From positions 1-36,663 of the forward strand of contig QNES01000022.1 of the NCBI GenBank assembly GCA_003645255.1: a DNA stretch of 36,663 nt, in the 5' to 3' direction. Below the pieces are notes generated by a model that made no database searches, was not told where the DNA came from, and worked only from the letters and a program-made list of their open reading frames with translations. Numbering within the stretch: the stretch's first letter is position 1; the number at the start of each line of letters is the position of its first letter. Positions 16,562 to 23,112 of the stretch are shown here, in pieces. Both the position numbers and the translations under genes were made by a program. The stretch comes from Gammaproteobacteria bacterium (GTDB lineage Bacteria > Pseudomonadota > Gammaproteobacteria > Beggiatoales > Beggiatoaceae).

Positions 16562-17077
16562 ATGCCACTATTTGATAACAATTGCTTTTTGTTTGCTTTA
16601 ACATTGGGATTAGCTATTGGAATACCAATAGCTACTCCAGCACAACCATTTATAACACCTGATAAAATAGCAGGGCAAACTACCCCATCCGAAAATGATG
16701 TCGCGTCATCCCATTTGGATAATACAAAAACTACCCAGGAAAAGCAACGAGCATCACGGAAAAATCGGGAAAAAGACACAATCTTACTCGAAAAGGCTAA
16801 CTCTCAAGAAGAAAAGTGGCTACTAAAAAATGCGGGTAGTTTACGATATTTTAAAGAAATGGACAATTCCATCACTATTAACCCTGGAAATAACGTGCTC
16901 ATTATTTTGATGGGGGAAAAAGTTATTGTTATTAACCCAGGTGAACCACTTATAGAAACTCCACTTATAGAAAATCCTAAAATAAGGGGGATTATAAGGT
17001 ATTTTAAAATACCAAAAGATGATAATCCAGGCGTTCATATCCCTCCAGGCGAGTTATCACCGGATGCAGATTATTGA
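16562..17077 (+). CDS. Secreted or periplasmic orphan protein
   Basis: The product is 171 aa from ATG 16562, which has AGGA six nt upstream. The first 27 or so residues (NNCFLFALTLGLAIGIPIAT then PAQPF) look like a signal peptide with an A-x-A-like cleavage region. The mature part starts with a Thr/Ser/Lys-rich spacer. It ends in short beta-rich segments: SITINPGNNVLIILMGEKV and IVINPGEPLIETPLIENPK, where the INPG motif is repeated. I do not recognise the family. The open frame continues upstream to 16358, but only through a palindromic repeat. Near-identical 25-bp direct repeats flank the gene, which hints that it moved as a unit. Confidence 0.55.
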   Translation: MPLFDNNCFLFALTLGLAIGIPIATPAQPFITPDKIAGQTTPSENDVASSHLDNTKTTQEKQRASRKNREKDTILLEKANSQEEKWLLKNAGSLRYFKEMDNSITINPGNNVLIILMGEKVIVINPGEPLIETPLIENPKIRGIIRYFKIPKDDNPGVHIPPGELSPDADY

Positions 17078-17117
17078 GTTTATAGTTTTTGGTGATTCCT
17101 TATTCCTAATAAACCAG

Positions 17118-17142
17118 CGGGCAACGAAGTTGCACAATTCCC
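17118..17142. repeat. Right copy of the 25-bp direct repeat
   Basis: The sequence starts CGGGCAACGAAGTTGCACAA and ends TTCCC. It matches 16275-16299 except at two positions and itself contains a small GCAAC/GTTGC hairpin. Confidence 0.6.
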
Positions 17143-17184
17143 AATCCCTAGTAAACCGTTCCTAATTCATAAAGTATTATATAT

Positions 17185-17337
17185 TTGATGATCAAGTTTT
17201 TGATGTTATTTGGCTTTAAGATGATCGATTTTTAGGTCATAAAATAGTAACCTATTGATTTTAAAGCTAATTTACTTTTAGCCCCTAAAATAATATTTAT
17301 TTTAAAATCAATCACTTACAAAAAACTTGATCATCAA
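17185..17337. mobile_element. MITE-like 153-bp element with 17-bp perfect terminal inverted repeats
   Basis: TTGATGATCAAGTTTTT (17185-17201) and AAAAACTTGATCATCAA (17321-17337) are perfect reverse complements. The 119 bp between them are AT-rich with no open frame. Each arm also contains an internal TTGAT-ATCAA dyad. No target-site duplication is clear. A degenerate relative lies at 19305-19391. Together with the promoter region downstream this accounts for the gene-free stretch 17078-17629. Confidence 0.6.
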
Positions 17338-17412
17338 GTAAAAGGTAAATGATATGGATAAGGGGTATATAAAGATATAAATATTTATTTTTAAAATAAT
17401 TTTAAAAAAAGC

Positions 17413-17448
17413 TTGACAAATGTTTTTAAGTCCGTATAATGTTCGGAC
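17413..17448 (+). promoter_or_regulatory. Near-consensus sigma70 promoter with dyad over the -10
   Basis: TTGACA (17413-17418) and TATAAT (17435-17440) are both perfect consensus, with a 16-nt spacer. GTCCG (17430-17434) and CGGAC (17444-17448) form a dyad symmetric about the -10 box, the usual place for a repressor operator. It drives towards the RNase III-like gene, whose ATG is about 185 nt downstream. Confidence 0.75.
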
Positions 17449-17543
17449 ATTGAATTAAAAATCATGTTACAACTGATTAGAAATAATATTCTTGGAAAAA
17501 ATGGTATTTCTTTGGTTAGAAACAACAAATGAATGGTGGATTT

Positions 17544-17585
17544 AGCGTAGCAAGACGAAGTATCGTACTTCTACCCACCTACGCT
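17544..17585 (+). promoter_or_regulatory. Leader hairpin before the RNase III-like gene
   Basis: AGCGTAG (17544-17550) pairs with CTACGCT (17579-17585), and inside it GAAGTA-TCG-TACTTC (17557-17571) forms a tight stem. It is in the predicted 5' untranslated region. It may be a repeat relic, or a duplex the downstream RNase III-like protein could act on. Confidence 0.5.
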
Positions 17586-17629
17586 TGCTTGAGTATTTAG
17601 TGTGCATATAATCATATTGAGGAGTTAAA

Positions 17630-18109
17630 ATGCAAAGTATAGAACCTGAAAAAATTGCAGAGCTCGAAAAAAAGATAAACTGTGAGTTTTCTGATAAGGA
17701 ATTATTAAAGCGTGCTTTGACAAGAAAAGCTTTTGCTCTGGAAATTTTTCAAAAATCTTATAAAAAAGAAGTTTTGAAATTTCATCAAGAAGTTTTTTGT
17801 GTTTTAGGGGATGCTATAATTGGTGCTACACTCTGTGATTTGTTGATTCAGAAAGGGATTGAAACAAAAGGAGACATAACAAAAACAAAAAATTTACTGG
17901 AAAATCAAGGAACGTTAGTAAAAATTGGTCATTCTATAAATCTTCCTGACTACATAATTACAAATGATGGAGAGATATCCACTCGTGTAGTTGAGGGAAA
18001 TAAAGCAATTGCTGAATCTTTAGAAGCAATAATTGCGGCTGTTTATTATGATAAAGACTTTATTTTTGCAAAAGAAGTAGTGGCTTTCTTATTTAAGGAT
18101 GAACTATAG
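17630..18109 (+). CDS. Solo RNase III-domain protein with altered active site
   Basis: The product is 159 aa with one RNase III endonuclease domain and no dsRNA-binding domain. The signature region is EVFCVLGDAIIGATLCDLL (54-72). Aligned to the ERLEFLGDA consensus, Glu54 and Asp61 are kept, but the metal-binding Glu between them is Cys57. The second acidic pair is ESLEA (Glu129, Glu132), with Glu in place of the usual Asp. The catalytic centre is thus changed and activity is uncertain. GAGGAG lies seven nt before the ATG. The stop codon TAG at 18107-18109 falls inside an ATAGTTTTTCATATA repeat, so a repeat insertion may have cut off a C-terminal domain. It precedes a HepT/MntA pair, and a strong promoter with a possible operator lies upstream. 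It is not the housekeeping rnc by length or context. Confidence 0.78.
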   Translation: MQSIEPEKIAELEKKINCEFSDKELLKRALTRKAFALEIFQKSYKKEVLKFHQEVFCVLGDAIIGATLCDLLIQKGIETKGDITKTKNLLENQGTLVKIGHSINLPDYIITNDGEISTRVVEGNKAIAESLEAIIAAVYYDKDFIFAKEVVAFLFKDEL

Positions 18110-18317
18110 TTTTTCATATATAGGGTTCGCCTTTGAGTTTCGTGAAAATGAAATTTGCGAGAACCCAAGTTTTTTCAAAAAACATGGGGTCGAGATTTTC
18201 ACCGATTTCAAGTGCGTTCAGTATAAATAACTTCACAAACGGCAGTCGCGGTGGTCTGCCCTTACAAAACGTGATCTTATTCGTAGGGGCGAATATAAGT
18301 GTTCGCCCTTTTAGCGA
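18106..18317. repeat. Interspersed repeat, copy 1 (ATAGTTTTTCATATA ... GGGGCGAA)
   Basis: It begins with ATAGTTTTTCATATA (18106-18120), as at 28682. It then has GGCAGTCGCGGTGGTCTGCC and a GGGGCGAA/TTCGCCC hairpin, both shared with 28714-28793. The middle differs between copies. Open frames within it on both strands are repeat-derived and not called as genes. Confidence 0.6.
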
Positions 18318-18375
18318 GCGTAAGCTGGTTAGAAAACCCACCTAATCTCAATGTTGACGAGAATGATTTTTCCTG

Positions 18376-18861
18376 ATGAATAAAAAAGAAATTATAAAAA
18401 AACGATTTGAAAAATTAGAGAAGCATTATATAGCCCTAAAAGAGTATAAAATTTTAATAGATGCTCTACTTCAAGATGATAATATATATGAGCCATTTAT
18501 TTTTAACACCTTAAAATCTGAAAAAAAAGCCATTTTAGATGCTTATTTGAAAAGATTTAGTTCAATTCAAGATTTTATGGAGGCAAAAATATTTGCTTTG
18601 CTTTTAGAAGTTGCTGGTATTAACAGTCACAAAATGAGTGAAATTTTGTATTATATAGAAAAAGAGCAGATTATTGATAGTCTTGAAAATTGGATAGAAT
18701 TAAGAGAAGTGCGAAATGATTTAGAACATGATTATCCAGAAGATTTACAAGAGGCATTAAATAATTTGAAATTTTGTGTGGATAGTTTTTATAAAATTGA
18801 AGGTTATTATTTTAATGCATTAAATTTTTCAAAGAGCTATATTGATGAGATTGTCAAATAG
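18376..18861 (+). CDS. hepT: HepT-like HEPN toxin
   Basis: The product is 161 aa and mostly helical. Residues 113-120 read RNDLEHDY, the R-x4-H-x-Y motif of HepT ribonuclease toxins: Arg113 and His118 are catalytic, and Tyr120 is the residue AMPylated by the partner. Such toxins cleave RNA, including tRNA ends, when not neutralised. The downstream nucleotidyltransferase gene overlaps it by about 17 nt, the usual toxin-first order of the hepT/mntA pair. It is longer than minimal HepT (about 110-145 aa), mainly because of an N-terminal extension rich in Lys and Leu. No good ribosome site is seen. Confidence 0.82.
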   Translation: MNKKEIIKKRFEKLEKHYIALKEYKILIDALLQDDNIYEPFIFNTLKSEKKAILDAYLKRFSSIQDFMEAKIFALLLEVAGINSHKMSEILYYIEKEQIIDSLENWIELREVRNDLEHDYPEDLQEALNNLKFCVDSFYKIEGYYFNALNFSKSYIDEIVK

Positions 18862-19141
18862 AATAATAAACATTTTGCAACAAAGCATCTTAAAAAGTTT
18901 TGGCGATGTTGATGTTTACTTATTTGGAAGCCGTGTAGATGATAAACAAACGGGTGGAGATATAGACATAGCTTTGGATGTTTGTATGACAAAAGAAGAG
19001 TTTCAGAAGAAAAAAGCACTTTTTGTATCTTATTTGGTTAGAGTTGGTTTTGATTTGAAAATTGATATGGTGAACCTTAATACAAAAGATTTACTATTAC
19101 AGCAAGAGATACAAAAAAATAAGATAAGATTGTTTAAATAA
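18845..19141 (+). CDS. mntA: MntA-like minimal nucleotidyltransferase antitoxin
   Basis: The product is 98 aa from ATG 18845. LFGSRVDDKQTGGDIDIAL (residues 26-44) contains the GS-x9-D-x-D nucleotidyltransferase motif with Asp39 and Asp41. A third acidic residue sits in LKIDMVNL. Family members neutralise HepT by transferring AMP to its active-site tyrosine. The start overlaps the hepT end, so translation is coupled. A TTG three nt upstream could also serve. A strong intrinsic terminator follows at 19230. Confidence 0.86.
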   Translation: MRLSNRIINILQQSILKSFGDVDVYLFGSRVDDKQTGGDIDIALDVCMTKEEFQKKKALFVSYLVRVGFDLKIDMVNLNTKDLLLQQEIQKNKIRLFK

Positions 19142-19229
19142 CAAGAAAAAACGCTCATCTCTAAAATCAACTTCATGCCCTAAGTTATTTGACTTTGACA
19201 CCACCCGCGCCGAAAGTTGTGAAAGTTAT

Positions 19230-19268
19230 AAACCTGACAGGTTTTAAAAACCTGTCAGGTTTTTTTTT
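19230..19268 (+). terminator. Intrinsic terminator built from a CCTGACAGG palindrome
   Basis: AAACCTGACAGGTTT (19230-19244) and AAACCTGTCAGGTTT (19248-19262) form a perfect 15-bp stem followed by a run of T to 19268. It is a member of the interspersed CCTGNCAGG family and lies about 90 nt after mntA. Confidence 0.8.
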
Positions 19269-19304
19269 GCCTTAACATTCAACCTAAAAGTGTTAAAATA
19301 GCCA

Positions 19305-19391
19305 ACTCATTTTTAAGGTTATTTAGTTTTTAGGTATAAAATTATATTTCTTTTTAAATCAAGAACTTATAAAAAACTTGATAGTCGAGTA
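19305..19391. repeat. Degenerate relative of the 17185-17337 element
   Basis: TAGTTTTTAGGTATAAAATT and AAATCAAGAACTTATAAAAA followed by ACTTGATAGTCGAGT parallel the interior and right end of 17185-17337. The left terminal repeat is missing. No gene is seen in 19142-19435. Confidence 0.45.
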
Positions 19392-19435
19392 TATACAATA
19401 ACGATGATGGCTGATTGTTGGGGTGAGTTCAATTT

Positions 19436-20041
19436 TTAGGCATTTTCATTGAGCATTTCTGCCAATATGCCCGCAATTTTATTAACATTGGTAATGTGAT
19501 ATTCTATCAAATCAATAAAAGCAGTGTTATCATGATATTCTAAAAACCGCCATGTATTACCCGTTGTAACGGCACCATATATTTTCGGTAAATGTTCTCC
19601 TTCTTTATCGTTAAAGAGGCTTGATGCAAACATTGAAGCTATACATTGCCCTAAACCCCCTGTGATATTTTCATTTTTTGCTTCTACGATAGTTATAATT
19701 GGGGCATTGAGATAGAATTGTTCTGGTGATTTGCTAATAATGAAATCACAAAAACCGTTTAAATCTTTTTTCTTATCAACATCCAAATTGATACCTGAAA
19801 AAAAACTGATCTTCTCTTTCAATAACTTCCTGACTTCTAGTAAGACATTGACGATGATGAGTTCAGAACGCGCTTTTTCTGTGCCAACGGCTAAAGCTAA
19901 TGGTAAATTGTATTTGAGAGTCGCTGATAAATAATCACTCACCTTAATTTCCTGAATTTTGGAAAATAAGTCTTGATTTTCAACGACTTTTATCTTCAAT
20001 TTTTGTTTGACTTTTTTTAAGGTGAAATCACTATATGACAT
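19436..20041 (-). CDS. PD-(D/E)XK nuclease-like protein of unknown role
   Basis: The product is 201 aa and cytoplasmic. The order of likely catalytic residues fits the restriction-endonuclease fold: Glu60 in RSELIIVNVLLEV, Asp99 in GFCDFIIS, Glu120-x-Lys122 in ITIVEAKNE, and Gln132 in GGLGQCIASMFA. The C-terminal part (YGAVTTGNTWRFLEY) resembles the core of large families often annotated as hypothetical in cyanobacteria and sulfur bacteria. No methylase or other restriction partner is next to it, so this is not a standard restriction system. It stands alone between a repeat region and the TPR gene. Fold confidence is moderate and function is open. Confidence 0.6.
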   Translation of the reverse strand: MSYSDFTLKKVKQKLKIKVVENQDLFSKIQEIKVSDYLSATLKYNLPLALAVGTEKARSELIIVNVLLEVRKLLKEKISFFSGINLDVDKKKDLNGFCDFIISKSPEQFYLNAPIITIVEAKNENITGGLGQCIASMFASSLFNDKEGEHLPKIYGAVTTGNTWRFLEYHDNTAFIDLIEYHITNVNKIAGILAEMLNENA

Positions 20042-20201
20042 GATTTTTAAGTAACTGATTAAAGTGAATACGATAATTATATTTTAACATAAAATTTAAA
20101 AATCTCAAATTAGCTTATCATTTTTTTATTTTTCAGGGCTGCCAAAAAAATAGCCACTTCGGTACAAAATCGCCCTTCTTTTAACTTCCAAAAACAAAAT
20201 A

Positions 20202-21938
20202 CTATTCCCCAATCGGTAAATTTGCCAGCGCACTGCTACCCGTTTGAGCCATTAAAGTCTGTATTCGTTTTAGCACCGCTTGTGAGTTGAAATGAATTGG
20301 TTGATTTGGTGCAAATTGTAATGTTCGTTGATAATAAGTCAGAGCCATTTGTGGTTGATTGAGATGATCTAAACTGATCGCTAGGTTATAGGCATAATTG
20401 GCTTGGTTGGTATCATAATGTAGGGCATTAAAATAGGCTTGTTGTGCTTGCGCCCATCGTTTCTGGCTGGCATAGAGATTACCTAAATTAAAATGTATAT
20501 AAGCCGATTGCGGTGCTTGTTCTAGTAGTAATTTTAATTGGCTTTCTGTTTCTGGGGATAGATGTTCTAAAGTATTGATTAAACCCACTTGTGCATAAGT
20601 ATCTTGGGGATATAATTGCAATACTCGTCGATAATGTTGTTGTGCTAAATATTTGTTGCCCCTAAGCAAAGCTAAAGCGGCGAGTCCCAATAGGGCATCA
20701 CGATTATTTTGATCTTGTTGTAAGGTTTTAGTATAGGCTATTTGCGCCGTTTGATGATCTCCTTGTTGAAATGCTGCGTAAGCCTTTGATAATTCAGCAT
20801 TTATTTTGGAGGCAACGGTTTTATGTAAGGTTTTTATACCAGGGGGAAGGGATGATGGTTTTTGTTTGATTTGCACCACTTCTTTGGTAGAGGGAGATTT
20901 TTGAGCAGGTGTTGCAATTTGTGAGGGGGCTTGTGGCATTGATTTCGATTTTTCAGAAATCGCAAATGGGCGTGTTTTGGCTTGAGGCTGGGGGGTAGCC
21001 GGTATTTTTGCCCTTTTATCTTCAGTTGATTGAATTGCCGTTGTCAAAATGGGTTGAGTTTGAACTGGTTTATTAACTTCAATAGTAGGGGGAAGTTTTT
21101 GAACCGGTTCTTCATAAGTCTGATTAGTAGATTGTTGTTTTTTCGGTGCGGGTTGCAATGATCTTGTATCCGAATGAGAGGTGGCTTGCCGCTTGGAAAC
21201 GCTTGTGCTGGATGTTTCGCCTAAAAATAAATTGGATTGCGAAGATAAAGATTCTATATAATAATATCCAGCCCCCATAACAATGATTAAGATAATTAAT
21301 ACACCGGATAACAAAAATGTTCGTCTAGAGGAAGTGGGTGGGGCGCCGGCTGCCAAAATGCGTTGTGCTTCTTTTGGATAATGAGCTTGTTTTGCCATTG
21401 TTTTTACAAATTCCTTTCTTTCATTGGCTTTTTTTTCATCGACTTTCTTTTCATCGACTTTCTTTTCATCGACTTTGGATTCAGCTTTGGGTTTTGTAAC
21501 CTCTGATTTAAATTTTAATTCAAACCCAGGTTCTGCAACCATTTGTTTGGGAGTTTCTACGGAGGTTTGAATTGTTTTAGGCTCCTCATTTTTGAGTTCA
21601 TTTTCGCTATCACCTAGCACTGCCGGTTTATCAGAATCAATATTGATGTTATCATTTAAAGGTGCGATTTCATCAGACGGTAGGGCTTCAGATTTTTTAT
21701 CCTGTTGAAATTGTTGGAGTAGTTCATTATCCCACGTGCTACTGATTTTTTCGCTTTGCTCTTCTTCATCTGAGGCAAGTGATTCATTAGAAGTGGGTGG
21801 AGAAGTTATTGGGGTGTTATCATTTATAATATCAACGGAAAGTTGTTCTTCATCCTTATTGATATCGAATGTATTAGGTAATGTTGGTAAATCATTTGTT
21901 TCATCCGCTTTTTTTAAAGCATCCATTAATAGACTCAT
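20202..21938 (-). CDS. Single-pass membrane TPR protein, pilus/secretion type
   Basis: The product is 578 aa. The N-terminus MSLLMDALKKADE is the short cytoplasmic motif seen in GspB/MshN-like assembly proteins. An acidic disordered stretch follows, with VDEKK three times in a row (15-nt tandem repeats at about 21437-21481). One membrane helix lies at about residues 207-226 (RTFLLSGVLIILIIVMGAGY). A Pro/Gln-rich periplasmic linker comes next, and from about residue 385 on at least four TPRs (such as YAAFQQGDHQTAQIAYTKTL and ALAYYQRTL-like units). Such proteins help assemble pili or type II secretion machines. AGGA precedes the ATG. No other pilus gene is in view, so the specific system is unknown. 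Confidence 0.75.
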   Translation of the reverse strand: MSLLMDALKKADETNDLPTLPNTFDINKDEEQLSVDIINDNTPITSPPTSNESLASDEEEQSEKISSTWDNELLQQFQQDKKSEALPSDEIAPLNDNINIDSDKPAVLGDSENELKNEEPKTIQTSVETPKQMVAEPGFELKFKSEVTKPKAESKVDEKKVDEKKVDEKKANERKEFVKTMAKQAHYPKEAQRILAAGAPPTSSRRTFLLSGVLIILIIVMGAGYYYIESLSSQSNLFLGETSSTSVSKRQATSHSDTRSLQPAPKKQQSTNQTYEEPVQKLPPTIEVNKPVQTQPILTTAIQSTEDKRAKIPATPQPQAKTRPFAISEKSKSMPQAPSQIATPAQKSPSTKEVVQIKQKPSSLPPGIKTLHKTVASKINAELSKAYAAFQQGDHQTAQIAYTKTLQQDQNNRDALLGLAALALLRGNKYLAQQHYRRVLQLYPQDTYAQVGLINTLEHLSPETESQLKLLLEQAPQSAYIHFNLGNLYASQKRWAQAQQAYFNALHYDTNQANYAYNLAISLDHLNQPQMALTYYQRTLQFAPNQPIHFNSQAVLKRIQTLMAQTGSSALANLPIGE

Positions 21939-21974
21939 GCTTAATCCTTCAGTTTTCAGTTTTGAAAAAAATCC

Positions 21975-22083
21975 TTAGGAATGAAAATTAAATAATACCT
22001 CGAATACTAAACCTGCCAGGTTTTTTAAACCTGGCAGGTTTGGCTTGAAAGTTTTTATCACTTCTTAAAATCTCATTCCTTAA
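21975..22083. repeat. Interspersed element with AGGAATGA ends and a central CCTGCCAGG palindrome
   Basis: AGGAATGA (21977-21984) and TCATTCCT (22073-22080) are inverted ends. In the middle AAACCTGCCAGGTTT (22009-22023) pairs with AAACCTGGCAGGTTT (22027-22041). The flanks match 1499-1566, which lacks the central palindrome. The CCTG unit may thus have inserted into an older repeat. Confidence 0.6.
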
Positions 22084-22117
22084 TACTATTTTTTTGTAAC
22101 TATTTAGGGCAACCATA

Positions 22118-22235
22118 GGAACGTGCATAAAATAACTTAGTCAAGTGTGGGGTAACCAAGGGATTATCCCTTTGGTACCTTGATTGATGTAGGGGCAAGA
22201 CTTTCGGATAGCCCTAGTTATCTTAGGCACGTTCC
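22118..22235. repeat. Interspersed repeat with GGAACGTGC / GCACGTTCC ends
   Basis: GGAACGTGC (22118-22126) and GCACGTTCC (22227-22235) are perfect inverted ends of a 118-bp element. An inner hairpin pairs GGTAACCAAGGGAT with ATCCCTTTGGTACC, with one mismatch (22151-22180). The right end resembles 10351-10378. With the previous element it fills the gene-free stretch 21939-22257. Confidence 0.6.
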
Positions 22236-22257
22236 ATATTTGATTTATTCAGTCATT

Positions 22258-23043
22258 ATGTATCAAACAGTTCATCTTTTTGGTTTTGATTTTATTTCAG
22301 CACAGAGTTTGGGTGATGTGATTGATCACATTATGAATTATCGACTAAACCCTGATTATGAGCATCGATTACCTTTTGTTCTCACACCGAATGCTGATCA
22401 GGTGGTTAAACTAGATCAAGTTCAACATCAGGCTTTAAAAGAAAAACTCTGCCAGGCATTGTTTATTTTACCTGATGGCTATCCGATTATTTGGTTTAGC
22501 CGACTGGTACGCAAATCATTAAAAGCGAGACTCACTGGCAGCGATTTATTTCCCATTCTATGGCAGCGTGCTAAACAAAATAGGCAAAAAATCTTAGTCA
22601 TCGTTTGTCAGGAAAGCCTTGGGCAAAAGTTAAAACAAGATTATGATAACATCGCATACTATGCTCCCCCTTTTTTTGAGATAAACAGTGCGATTTTCGA
22701 TAACGTTTGTCAATCAATCGTTGATAAAATTAAGGTTTTTGAACCTCTATATGTGATTATTGGTATAGCATTTCCTAAACAAGAATGCTTAAGTTTAGCT
22801 ATTCACAGTACTTTAAAAAAACAAGCTATTCCGTCACCGTTATTTTTGTGCTTAGGCGCATCTGCGGAATTTTATGTCGGTGTCAAGAAAAGAGCACCGT
22901 TATTTTTACAAAAAATGGGGCTAGAATGGTTATACAGACTGTTGCAAGAACCTGGCAGAATGTGGAGAAGGTATATTCTGGGTGCTGTATTTTTGTTGAA
23001 ATTATATGCTAAGGAATTAAAAAAGCATTTTTTTCAGAAATAA
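22258..23043 (+). CDS. WecG/TagA/CpsF-family glycosyltransferase
   Basis: The product is 261 aa from ATG 22258; the frame opens earlier but only through a repeat. The GT26 motifs are present: TPNADQVVKL, LPDGYPIIWFSR, RLTGSDLFPIL, IGIAFPKQE, and the C-terminal GLEWLYRLLQEPGRMWRRY. Family members transfer ManNAc-type sugars to polyprenyl-linked intermediates of enterobacterial antigen, teichoic acid or exopolysaccharide. The segment LGASAEFYVGVKKRAP replaces the usual GxGAxFDxxAGxxxRAP, so the Asp and Gly of that loop are lost. The last residues (KLYAKELKKHFFQK) are basic and may touch the membrane. No neighbouring polysaccharide genes are seen. Confidence 0.85.
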   Translation: MYQTVHLFGFDFISAQSLGDVIDHIMNYRLNPDYEHRLPFVLTPNADQVVKLDQVQHQALKEKLCQALFILPDGYPIIWFSRLVRKSLKARLTGSDLFPILWQRAKQNRQKILVIVCQESLGQKLKQDYDNIAYYAPPFFEINSAIFDNVCQSIVDKIKVFEPLYVIIGIAFPKQECLSLAIHSTLKKQAIPSPLFLCLGASAEFYVGVKKRAPLFLQKMGLEWLYRLLQEPGRMWRRYILGAVFLLKLYAKELKKHFFQK

Positions 23044-23112
23044 GTTTTGTACAGGATATTTTTTTTTAGAATTTAGTATTTAATATTGTTTTAGTTAAGT
23101 AGGTTAAACATA

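Noticed and set aside
18133-18345. Short open frames on both strands between the RNase III-like and hepT genes
   Set aside because: They lie within an interspersed repeat shared with 28714-28793, have no motif and no ribosome site.
22180-22257. N-terminal extension of the WecG/TagA gene
   Set aside because: It reads through the GCACGTTCC repeat, and family homology begins at ATG 22258.
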